DNA of 52,377 bases, from NCBI GenBank assembly GCA_024403275.1, contig JAKSSD010000010.1:1-52377 (forward strand). The letters are read 5' to 3'. A program made the translations under genes and the position numbers. Of the stretch, positions 35,462-43,164 are shown in pieces (the first letter of the stretch is position 1; every line of letters begins with the position of its first letter). This DNA is from Lachnospiraceae bacterium. GTDB taxonomy: Bacteria > Bacillota > Clostridia > Lachnospirales > Lachnospiraceae. The notes under the pieces are model-generated. The model searched no databases. It saw only the letters and a program-made list of their open reading frames with translations, and was not told the origin of the DNA.

Positions 35462-36079
35462 ATGGTTTTTTTGGATAGTAAATTTGAAGAAGAATTATAT
35501 TCTTTTGATGACGCAAAAGATAGAAGACAAAGAAAAACACACAAAGCAGTGGAACTTGCATTAATGGAACTACTACAGGAAAAGAATTATGAGCAGATAA
35601 CTATTTCAGAAGTAACATTAAAAGCAGATGTTAATAGAAAAACCTTCTATAATAATTATGATTCACTGGATGATATAATTAAGAGCATTGAACGTAAGAT
35701 GTCGGCTTTATTATTTTCAAAGCTTCCACATAAAATTACGGTTCAAAATGAAATTGAGATTTATAATCTTTTAGTGGAACTCACCCAAACACTTATGCCA
35801 TACAAGAAGGTATTACACAGGATATCTGTAAATCGTGGAGAGACAGTTTTCTTTAAGGACGTGCAGGGTGCCATACTTCCCTATATTGAACATTCAATGA
35901 TGGGATATCATATTGATGCGACGGTTATTCCATATGTAGGTAAATTTATTATTAATGGTATTACTGCAATATTTTATGAGTGGTTTGAATCTGATAATCT
36001 TGAGCCTGAACAGGTTGCAAAACTTTGTTATAACCTTATTACAGCGGCCATTAAGCTTGAGAATTATGAGACCATATAG
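35462..36079 (+). CDS. TetR/AcrR-family regulator
   Basis: 205 residues from ATG 35462, or 209 from GTG 35450; neither has a strong ribosome site. The TetR helix-turn-helix lies at about 22-68: KTHKAVELALMELLQEKNYEQITISEVTLKADVNRKTFYNNY. The rest is a helical ligand-binding part. Divergent from the YhgE/Pip gene with a 250-base AT-rich intergenic region, the classic layout for local repression. Confidence 0.88.
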   Translation: MVFLDSKFEEELYSFDDAKDRRQRKTHKAVELALMELLQEKNYEQITISEVTLKADVNRKTFYNNYDSLDDIIKSIERKMSALLFSKLPHKITVQNEIEIYNLLVELTQTLMPYKKVLHRISVNRGETVFFKDVQGAILPYIEHSMMGYHIDATVIPYVGKFIINGITAIFYEWFESDNLEPEQVAKLCYNLITAAIKLENYETI

Positions 36080-36112
36080 AGATAAAAATATTGGATATTT
36101 GCTTGAATTTAA

Positions 36113-36176
36113 AATTCCCGTATGTAAATGATATGTACTCAAAAGCGGACACATATCAAAAGCATACGGGAATTCT
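36113..36176. terminator. Bidirectional terminator between convergent genes
   Basis: AATTCCCGTATG (36113-36124) pairs with CATACGGGAATT (36163-36174); an inner GATATGT/ACATATC pair extends the stem. A-rich and T-rich flanks serve both strands. Confidence 0.8.
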
Positions 36177-36186
36177 TTGTTGTATA

Positions 36187-37017
36187 TTATCTAAGATATT
36201 CTTTTAATCTGTCTTTAACATAAGAGAGACTTGCAAGATATTCTTCATCGGTATTAAGATGCTCAATAATCATTGGCATTTCAGGATTATATCTGTTTGC
36301 AAGTTCAGCATATTTCTCAAGTGATAAATGACCATCACCACAGGCGGATTCCTTTAACTGGAAAGTGTAGCCCTCGAGAAGATTAACATCCTTAATATGA
36401 CAGCTTAATATTTTATCGCCGAGCTTATCAAAAGTATCTTCCATAAATTTCTCATTAAAGAAATATCTTTCGGGGCAGTTAATCATATTAACGATATCGA
36501 GATGAACTCCGAATTCTGGTCGATTTACTTCTTCAATTAATCTTAAATATTCATCAGGACTACTTGGAATCATCCAGGGCATTGTCTCGATAGTGAATTT
36601 AGTATTAACAGGTTTAGCTTCATCAATTATATATTGGATTGAATCAACGGCCATTTTCCATGCTTCTTCAGTAAGATTGCCAGCATAGCCTCCGTCCCAA
36701 CGAGGACCATAAGGAGTACCGACGATATTAACGCAGCATTTGGCATTTATTTTGTCTGCAAGTTTTAACTGGCCTATAGAATAGTTTACAGCTTCCTGTC
36801 TTTCTTTTTCATCTGCAGCAAGGACATTCTTCCAGACACCAACTTCCGCAATTGTAAGGTTGTTAGATTTGGCAGCCTTAACGTATGCATCAATTTCTTC
36901 ATCACTATTATTGCAATTAAGAGGAAATACAAGAGCCTTACATCCAAGCTCAGCGTGTTTTTGTCCCCATTCATCAGCATTATTGTGTGAAAGAGGAGAT
37001 GAGAGTCCGAGTATCAT
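36187..37017 (-). CDS. Sugar-phosphate isomerase/epimerase-like TIM-barrel protein
   Basis: 276 residues. AP-endonuclease-2 / xylose-isomerase-like barrel: GVWKNVL, CCVNIVGTPYGPRWDGGYAG, FTIETMPWMIPSSPDEYL (metal Glu), HLDIVNMI (Asp), SCHIKDVNLLEGY (His) and MPMIIEHLNT (Glu) supply the usual metal ligands. It is the last gene of the minus-strand TIR operon, 14 bases after the FMN enzyme. Substrate unknown; probably a keto-sugar or inositol-like compound. Confidence 0.85.
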   Translation of the reverse strand: MILGLSSPLSHNNADEWGQKHAELGCKALVFPLNCNNSDEEIDAYVKAAKSNNLTIAEVGVWKNVLAADEKERQEAVNYSIGQLKLADKINAKCCVNIVGTPYGPRWDGGYAGNLTEEAWKMAVDSIQYIIDEAKPVNTKFTIETMPWMIPSSPDEYLRLIEEVNRPEFGVHLDIVNMINCPERYFFNEKFMEDTFDKLGDKILSCHIKDVNLLEGYTFQLKESACGDGHLSLEKYAELANRYNPEMPMIIEHLNTDEEYLASLSYVKDRLKEYLR

Positions 37018-37031
37018 AAGCCTAAATCCTT

Positions 37032-37913
37032 TTAAAAAATTCTAAAATGTAAAACACTTGAGTCAATATCCTTTAATGAACTAGCACCAGTTCTGGCCAT
37101 AATGCTTTTAAGTTCATTTGTTATTTCGTTAATCTTTCCTGTTACACCAGGAGCAGAATCCTTTAAAGGTCCCATTAGAGCTCGTCCAACACATACAGCA
37201 TCTGCACCAAGCGCTAATGCTTTGAAGGCATCTAATCCAGATTCGATACCACAATCAACGAATACAGGAATCTGTCCATTTACAACCTTGACGATTTCAG
37301 GAAGCATCATTAATGGAGGTACAGCAGATGGAAGAATTCCATGATGGTGTGATACAATAATTCCTTTCGCACCAGCTTTTATGGATTTCTCTGCATCTGA
37401 AGCACTTAATACACCTTTAATAATGAAAGGTACTTCAGCGGCTTCGACAAATTCTTTGATGTCATCAAAGGACTTGGATTTCATAGGTAAGCCACAAACG
37501 TTGTCGTAAGAACCGTTTCCAGAGAAACAGTGATCTATATCCATACCCATTGCAAATGCGCCAGTCTTTTTGGCATGTTCTATTTTCCTGAATACTTCCT
37601 TGTTGTCAAAATGAGGTTTGATGATTTTAACTGCTTTAGCACCAGTAGCTACGATATCTTCAAGTTCTTTATCTTCGCCCATTCCAACGAAGTGAAGAGT
37701 ATTTGCATCCTTAGCACCTTTGGCAAATTCTACCATGCCATTTTCACATGTGTTGTGAAGGTGAGAAAGTGCAGCAGTCATAATAGGAGTGGAAAATTTC
37801 TCTCCATACAGATTTATTTCTACTGATGGTAAATCTGCATCAATGTATCTTGATTCCAAAAGAATGGAATCGAAGTAGTCGCGAGTAATCTGGTTAGAGT
37901 CTGTTGTATACAT
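37032..37913 (-). CDS. FMN-dependent alpha-hydroxy-acid-oxidizing-type enzyme, atypical
   Basis: 293 residues, shorter than the usual 350. The barrel has PIMTAALSHLHN, PFIIKGVLSASDAEKSIKAGA and, late, FVDCGIESGLDAFKALALGADAVCVGRALM, all standard for FMN-dependent 2-hydroxy-acid dehydrogenases. The usual active-site loop SNHGGR is replaced by SHHHGI, so the substrate-binding Arg is gone while a His remains. It may act on a different substrate. Its AAGGAG site overlaps the stop codon of the TIR-LRR gene, so its translation is coupled to it. Confidence 0.8.
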   Translation of the reverse strand: MYTTDSNQITRDYFDSILLESRYIDADLPSVEINLYGEKFSTPIMTAALSHLHNTCENGMVEFAKGAKDANTLHFVGMGEDKELEDIVATGAKAVKIIKPHFDNKEVFRKIEHAKKTGAFAMGMDIDHCFSGNGSYDNVCGLPMKSKSFDDIKEFVEAAEVPFIIKGVLSASDAEKSIKAGAKGIIVSHHHGILPSAVPPLMMLPEIVKVVNGQIPVFVDCGIESGLDAFKALALGADAVCVGRALMGPLKDSAPGVTGKINEITNELKSIMARTGASSLKDIDSSVLHFRIF

Positions 37914-37923
37914 TTAGTGCTCC

Positions 37924-39993
37924 TTATTCGTTATATTTAAGTAAATTATAGGAATGCCATCCTAACATATCAAGAGGACTATATTCATTAAAAGCATCCA
38001 ATTCTTCAATAGTATAAGAAAGTTCTACATCTGAATCAGTAAATGTATTTGAGAAATCTGACATTTTGTCGATAGGACAGTTGGCAATATAAATATTATC
38101 GAAATATCCTAAACTTGAGATACTCAAAAGATTTGCAGAATAGTCTATAACTATAGTGTTCTTTCTTTCTCCGTCAGCTGTAAGCTTGAATACTTTATCA
38201 ATAGTATCGTTATCGTAGTCAATATGGTTTTTGTAAGCAATAAGTGTACTAAACTCTGAGTTTTCCAGGAATGAAAGGGAAGTAAGCTCGTTGTTTGATA
38301 CATTTATAATCTGCTCGCGGAAAGAAAATTCAGATTTAAGACTTAAAGCAGGAATATCTTTTAACTCATTATTTGAAAGGTTGAGTTTTTCAAGACCTGT
38401 AAGCTTTTCGATTCCAGAAGCTGATAAATCTTCAAGACCACAGCCAGAAAGGCTTAAAGTGGTAAGAGTAGTCATCTTACCAATGAAAGATGGGTCTTTT
38501 ATTGAAATATTGTCAAGGTAGAGTTCTCTTAAATCAGCTGAATATACAGTAATATAAGAAATGGCTTCTTCTGTAATATTTGTATTAGAAAGATTAATAG
38601 AAGAAATATAAGATATGCTACTGTTATAAGGATCTAAAAATTCAAGGTTATCTATAGGATTGCCAGATAAATCAATTTCGCTGACTGAATCACAGTTCTT
38701 AAGGAAACTGGCATCTGTCAGACCGCAGTTTGATAATAAGATCTCGTTAGCATTAATTGTCAAAGCAGGTGAAATATTATTAATATTGCAATTGCTAGCA
38801 TCAACGCTATACATAGATGTGATACGAGACAGAGGGTCAAGGTTTGTTACGCCTGTATTTGAAATATCCAAGGATCCATAAAATTCGGCTGGAAGATCAG
38901 TAAGATCCTTAAAATCCATAGTGTCCGTAATACTTAAAGAACTAAGAGATGTCATTGACTGAAGGAATGAGTAGTCAGTAATTCCTGTACAGTTATGAAG
39001 TGACAAACTTGTTATGTTTTCAAGGCCTTTAAGCTTACCTAAATCCGTACCATCAGTAAAAGTACAATCTGTAAAAGATAAAGTAGTAACCGAATCAAGC
39101 TTATTAAGCTGGCTAATAGATTCAGGTGTGACAGTATCTTTGTTTAAAAATACAGATGAGTAGTAAGATGAAATCGCATAGTTTGCGGTAATCTGAATCT
39201 TCTCATCATTATTTACGGAAGAACTACCTGAAAGTAATGTCTTAATAACGAAAAATCCACCAACACCACCTACAATAAATACGAGTATGATAATTACAAG
39301 AACAATCGGAAATATGAAGAAAGGAAACTTTTTCTTCTTTTTCTGATTTATTTCAACATCTGAATCACTATTATCTTCGAAAGATGGAGTGGTAGTTTCA
39401 GCCTTAGAAACAGGGGTATCTATTGTAGTGGATTCAAAAGATACAGTTTCGCTGTTGTCAGAAGACACGACTTTCTCAAATTCCTTGTGTGCAGCTATAT
39501 CCTTATCTACAGCTTCGTCGTAAATTCTGTCGGTAACATCTTCTTCATTTTCATCACGAAGACAGCTATTGAAAAGGTTAGTAGTTAATAGTTTATTAAA
39601 GAAACTTTCATCATCAGGATATTCGTATTTCATAACGCTCTGATAAGAAGAAAGCTGTAATTCCATTCCAAGTGAAAAATCAGTTGGTTCAAGAATAATA
39701 CATAAGAATTTCTTATTTCTTGAAATTGTAAAATTTATTTCACGACGACAGTTCTCAGATGCAACGGAATTAGGTGATGCAAAAAAGATAACTGTATCGC
39801 ACATATCAATATGTCTGGCAATATATTCCGGCCATTCGGATCCAGGTGAGATACCATCGTCATACCATACTCTGTAGCCCCTTGCATTAAGGGATTCAAT
39901 GATAGGATATACCTGTTCAGAATCTTTATGAGCGTAACTAATAAATATGAAATTTTTAGAACCTTCATAAGAATTAAAATTGCATTTACTCAT
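37924..39993 (-). CDS. TIR - transmembrane - leucine-rich-repeat receptor-like protein
   Basis: 689 residues from ATG 39993, with AGGAGG nine bases upstream (a frame 11 codons longer exists). Residues 14-140 are a TIR domain: IFISYAHKDSEQVYPII, RVWYDDGISPGSEWP, VIFFASPNSVASENC and RREINF, where Glu85 is in the position of the NADase glutamate. A 75-residue acidic linker, then KKKKK and a 27-residue membrane helix (about 223-250). The outside 430 residues are leucine-rich repeats (about 300-640) with NLS/SNNEL and LxxLxLxxC signatures, internalin-like. Positive-inside rule puts TIR in the cytoplasm and LRRs outside. First clear gene of an operon with an FMN enzyme and TIM-barrel isomerase. Confidence 0.9.
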   Translation of the reverse strand: MSKCNFNSYEGSKNFIFISYAHKDSEQVYPIIESLNARGYRVWYDDGISPGSEWPEYIARHIDMCDTVIFFASPNSVASENCRREINFTISRNKKFLCIILEPTDFSLGMELQLSSYQSVMKYEYPDDESFFNKLLTTNLFNSCLRDENEEDVTDRIYDEAVDKDIAAHKEFEKVVSSDNSETVSFESTTIDTPVSKAETTTPSFEDNSDSDVEINQKKKKKFPFFIFPIVLVIIILVFIVGGVGGFFVIKTLLSGSSSVNNDEKIQITANYAISSYYSSVFLNKDTVTPESISQLNKLDSVTTLSFTDCTFTDGTDLGKLKGLENITSLSLHNCTGITDYSFLQSMTSLSSLSITDTMDFKDLTDLPAEFYGSLDISNTGVTNLDPLSRITSMYSVDASNCNINNISPALTINANEILLSNCGLTDASFLKNCDSVSEIDLSGNPIDNLEFLDPYNSSISYISSINLSNTNITEEAISYITVYSADLRELYLDNISIKDPSFIGKMTTLTTLSLSGCGLEDLSASGIEKLTGLEKLNLSNNELKDIPALSLKSEFSFREQIINVSNNELTSLSFLENSEFSTLIAYKNHIDYDNDTIDKVFKLTADGERKNTIVIDYSANLLSISSLGYFDNIYIANCPIDKMSDFSNTFTDSDVELSYTIEELDAFNEYSPLDMLGWHSYNLLKYNE

Positions 39994-40082
39994 TTGGGTA
40001 AACCTCCTAAAATGGGAAAAGTCCAATTAAAATTAATTATATCATATAGAAGGCATAAAAATAAACAAATTTGCTTATGAAA

Positions 40083-40355
40083 TTACAGACTTCGCTCCTT
40101 GGGAATACCCCATACTTCTTCAGGTACAAAATAGGTGAGGGCCATAGTCATCTTAATGCCATTAATAACGATATCGATTGAGAATTCCTTGGTGGTTCTG
40201 GTTACTCTTTTCAAATAATAGGAAATGATATCATAACGTTGATTTTCCAATTTGATTAAGAGAGGGATAATGTGTCCTTTATCGTCAAATCCTGCAATTA
40301 CAGGAACTGTAAGTATGGATGTAAAGGCAGAAGCCGGGTTGTTTTTAATTGGCAA
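40083..40355 (-). CDS. Small hypothetical protein
   Basis: About 90 residues; start unclear, GTG 40364 abuts the AAGGAAG site while TTG 40355 has better spacing. Content: LPIKNNPASAFTSILTVPVI, FDDKGHIIPLLIKLENQRYD, IVINGIKMTMALTYFVPEEVWGI. No family known. It lies 90 bases upstream of the TIR-LRR gene on the same strand, possibly in the same transcript. Confidence 0.55.
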   Translation of the reverse strand: MPIKNNPASAFTSILTVPVIAGFDDKGHIIPLLIKLENQRYDIISYYLKRVTRTTKEFSIDIVINGIKMTMALTYFVPEEVWGIPKERSL

Positions 40356-40448
40356 GTAAATCACTTCCTTTCTGAAAAATGTTTCGTGGTTATTTCAAAA
40401 TACCAAACAAATGTTCGAAAGTCAAGAGTGCAAATTTAAAAAGTTTTG

Positions 40449-40457
40449 TGTTATAAT
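40449..40457 (+). promoter_or_regulatory. Extended -10 promoter
   Basis: TGT-TATAAT, 42 bases before the start at 40499; no clear -35. Confidence 0.5.
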
Positions 40458-40498
40458 CGTGTCGTGAAAACAAATGCGAAAAGAGATATGAAAGCAGA

Positions 40499-41950
40499 AT
40501 GAAAAAAAGTTATTTAGGTTTTGTTTTATTGATTACTTTAGGCATTGCAGGATGTTCAACTACAATGCCTACATTAAATCCATATATTAGTGAATTTGAG
40601 GATGAAATTATTTCTGCATATCCAGATGATAATGCAGGATATACATTTGTACCTTTTGAATATTCGGAGGATGGCAAATCAGCATATGTTCCACTGGAAT
40701 TTTACTATACGGATTATGAACAGATCGATGAAGCTATAAGAAATAATATTGATTCGTTTTTTATAAAGCATGTTGAAGAAGATAATGCAGAAGATATTTA
40801 TGATGAAAATGGTTATTATCGTGAAGATTTTACTGATAAAATGTATTCAGAAACCTATGATTATGTACTTTCTTTAGGAGATTATATTACTTATCAGGAT
40901 GCAGATGTTATATTTACATATGACAAGAAGCAGGATAGCTGGATTACAGAAGATTCAGTTAAACTTAATGTTAAGGAACTTACTGATAAGAAGGTTATTA
41001 TTGAGGAATATCTTTCAAATAATGATATTTATAGGAAACATTACGTAATTGAGGAAGGCGCTAAGGCACCGCTTCCAGATAGTGCATGTTATGGTACATT
41101 TACACAGGATGAAGCTGATAAAGTATTTGAAATATTAGATAAAGCAAGGTTTTATGGATTGCTCGAAGAAGATGAGCAGATTGCTTATACAAGTGATGTA
41201 CCTTTTTACGAGGATAGTGTAATTAACTATTACCTTGATGAGACAATTCTTATGATAGAATGGAGAGAGTTAAGGGATGGTAGCATTGTTACATTCGCAG
41301 AGGTAAAAATCAAAGATTCTTCACAATTTAAACGTAAACTGGCAGGAGAAGAGTATGGCGATGGTGGAATGGAATTCCTTCATGTAATGGCCGAAGAATG
41401 TAATGCTGTAATGGCGGTAAATGCGGATTTTTACGCTTTTAGAGCTGAAGGAACTACCTGCTATGACGGTACAATTTATCGTACAAATACAAGTCTTGAT
41501 ACAATGTTTGTCGATGAGAATGGAGATTTTAAATTCCTTTACAGACAAAATGGCATGGATAAGGAAGCGCTGCAACAGTTTGTAGATGATAATAATCTTA
41601 AGTTTTCAGTGACATTTGGACCAGTAATGATAGATGATGGTGAGCTTGTTGATTTCGGAGAATATCCAATTGGAGAAGTGTATTTAAGATATTCAAGAGC
41701 TGGAATTGGTCAGATGGGCAAGCTTCATTATCTATATTCAAATGTGTGCCATGGGGCAGAACATACATGTACATTGCCGGTATTTGCACAGTATATGCAT
41801 GAGAAGGGCGTTGTAAATGCATATAATTTGGATGGAGGTCAGACAGGCGAGATAGTAATAAATAACGAAATAATTAATCACATTGATTTTGGCGAGGAAA
41901 GAACAGTTAGCGATATGATGTTTTTTGCAACAGCAATGCCTAGGAATTAG
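40499..41950 (+). CDS. Lipoprotein with phosphodiester-glycosidase (NAGPA) domain
   Basis: 483 residues. Lipobox IAGC (Cys19). The C-terminal 210 residues contain VMAVNADFYAFRAE, FSVTFGPVMIDDGE and VNAYNLDGGQTGEIVIN, core motifs of the NAGPA family (N-acetylglucosamine-1-phosphodiester alpha-N-acetylglucosaminidase), whose bacterial members trim teichoic-acid-like or exopolysaccharide linkages. The first 250 residues form an acidic domain of unknown family. It is expected on the outer membrane face. Confidence 0.82.
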   Translation: MKKSYLGFVLLITLGIAGCSTTMPTLNPYISEFEDEIISAYPDDNAGYTFVPFEYSEDGKSAYVPLEFYYTDYEQIDEAIRNNIDSFFIKHVEEDNAEDIYDENGYYREDFTDKMYSETYDYVLSLGDYITYQDADVIFTYDKKQDSWITEDSVKLNVKELTDKKVIIEEYLSNNDIYRKHYVIEEGAKAPLPDSACYGTFTQDEADKVFEILDKARFYGLLEEDEQIAYTSDVPFYEDSVINYYLDETILMIEWRELRDGSIVTFAEVKIKDSSQFKRKLAGEEYGDGGMEFLHVMAEECNAVMAVNADFYAFRAEGTTCYDGTIYRTNTSLDTMFVDENGDFKFLYRQNGMDKEALQQFVDDNNLKFSVTFGPVMIDDGELVDFGEYPIGEVYLRYSRAGIGQMGKLHYLYSNVCHGAEHTCTLPVFAQYMHEKGVVNAYNLDGGQTGEIVINNEIINHIDFGEERTVSDMMFFATAMPRN

Positions 41951-41958
41951 GAGGAAGA

Positions 41959-43152
41959 ATGCAGTACAGACAAGACAGATATGGTAATCCTATTTCATTA
42001 ATCGGATACGGATGTATGAGATTTTCCAAGAAAGGAAATTCTATTGATTACGAGAAAACAGAGAAAGAAATTCTTCACGGAATTGAAAGTGGAATTAATT
42101 ATTATGATACAGCCTATGCATATCCAGGAAGTGAAGAAACTTTAGGAAAAATATTAGCCGAGAATAATGTCAGAGAGAAAGTTAATATTGCGACTAAACT
42201 TCCACAGTATTTAGTAAAGAAGCCAGAGCATATTGATAAATATTTTGATGAAGAATTGAGAAGACTTCAGACAACATATATTGATTACTATCTTATGCAT
42301 ATGTTTACAGATATTAAGAACTGGGAGAATCTTGTCCAGGTAGGAATAGTTGACTGGATTGAGAAGAAGAAAGCAGAAGGAAGTATCAGACAGATTGGAT
42401 TTTCATTCCATGGAGATTCAGAGATGTTTATTAAGATTTTGAATGCTTATGATTGGGATTTCTGTCAGATTCAGTATAACTATATGGATGAGAATACTCA
42501 GGCGGGCAAGAAAGGTCTTCAGGCAGCAGCTGCTAAAGGTATTCCAGTAATCATTATGGAGCCATTAAGAGGTGGCAAGCTTGTAAATCTTCTTCCGGAT
42601 GAAGTTAAGAAGAAAATGGCCAAGGATCAAAGAGGCTGGACACCAGCTGAATGGTCATTCAGATGGCTTTGGAATCAGCCTGAGGTTACATGTGTTCTTT
42701 CTGGTATGAATTCTATGGAAATGTTAGACGAGAATATCAGAATTGCAAATAGCGTTGTAACAAACGGAATGACAGAAGAAGACTTCAAATTTTATGAGGA
42801 AATAAAGGAAACTATTCTTAAAACAGAAAAGGTTGGCTGTACAGGCTGCAGGTATTGTATGCCTTGTCCTAAGGGTGTAGATATTCCAGGAACATTTGCA
42901 TGCTACAATCTTATGTATTCAGCTAACAAGTTTGAGGGAAGATTTGAATACGCGAGAAATGTTGGTGTGCGTGAAGTACCAGGATTTGTGACATTATGTG
43001 TAGAATGTGGTAAATGTGAGACTCACTGCCCACAGAATATTCCAATAAGAGCAAAGCTTAAAGAGGCAAATAAAGCTTTAAGACCATTGCCTTACAGAAT
43101 GGGTACCAGCATAGCAAGAAAGATTATGCTCAGCGGAAAGAAGCAGAAATAA
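41959..43152 (+). CDS. Aldo/keto reductase with C-terminal ferredoxin domain
   Basis: 397 residues, AGGAGG site eight bases upstream. The AKR barrel has the catalytic Asp and Tyr in YYDTAYAYPGSE, Lys in IATKLP and His in YYLMHMF. From about 290 on, two cysteine clusters (CTGCRYCMPCPKG and CVECGKCETHCPQN) hold a 2x[4Fe-4S] or similar ferredoxin fold, the usual arrangement of this Clostridia AKR subfamily. Electron flow between the domains is presumed. Confidence 0.9.
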   Translation: MQYRQDRYGNPISLIGYGCMRFSKKGNSIDYEKTEKEILHGIESGINYYDTAYAYPGSEETLGKILAENNVREKVNIATKLPQYLVKKPEHIDKYFDEELRRLQTTYIDYYLMHMFTDIKNWENLVQVGIVDWIEKKKAEGSIRQIGFSFHGDSEMFIKILNAYDWDFCQIQYNYMDENTQAGKKGLQAAAAKGIPVIIMEPLRGGKLVNLLPDEVKKKMAKDQRGWTPAEWSFRWLWNQPEVTCVLSGMNSMEMLDENIRIANSVVTNGMTEEDFKFYEEIKETILKTEKVGCTGCRYCMPCPKGVDIPGTFACYNLMYSANKFEGRFEYARNVGVREVPGFVTLCVECGKCETHCPQNIPIRAKLKEANKALRPLPYRMGTSIARKIMLSGKKQK

Positions 43153-43164
43153 CAGATATTAAAG

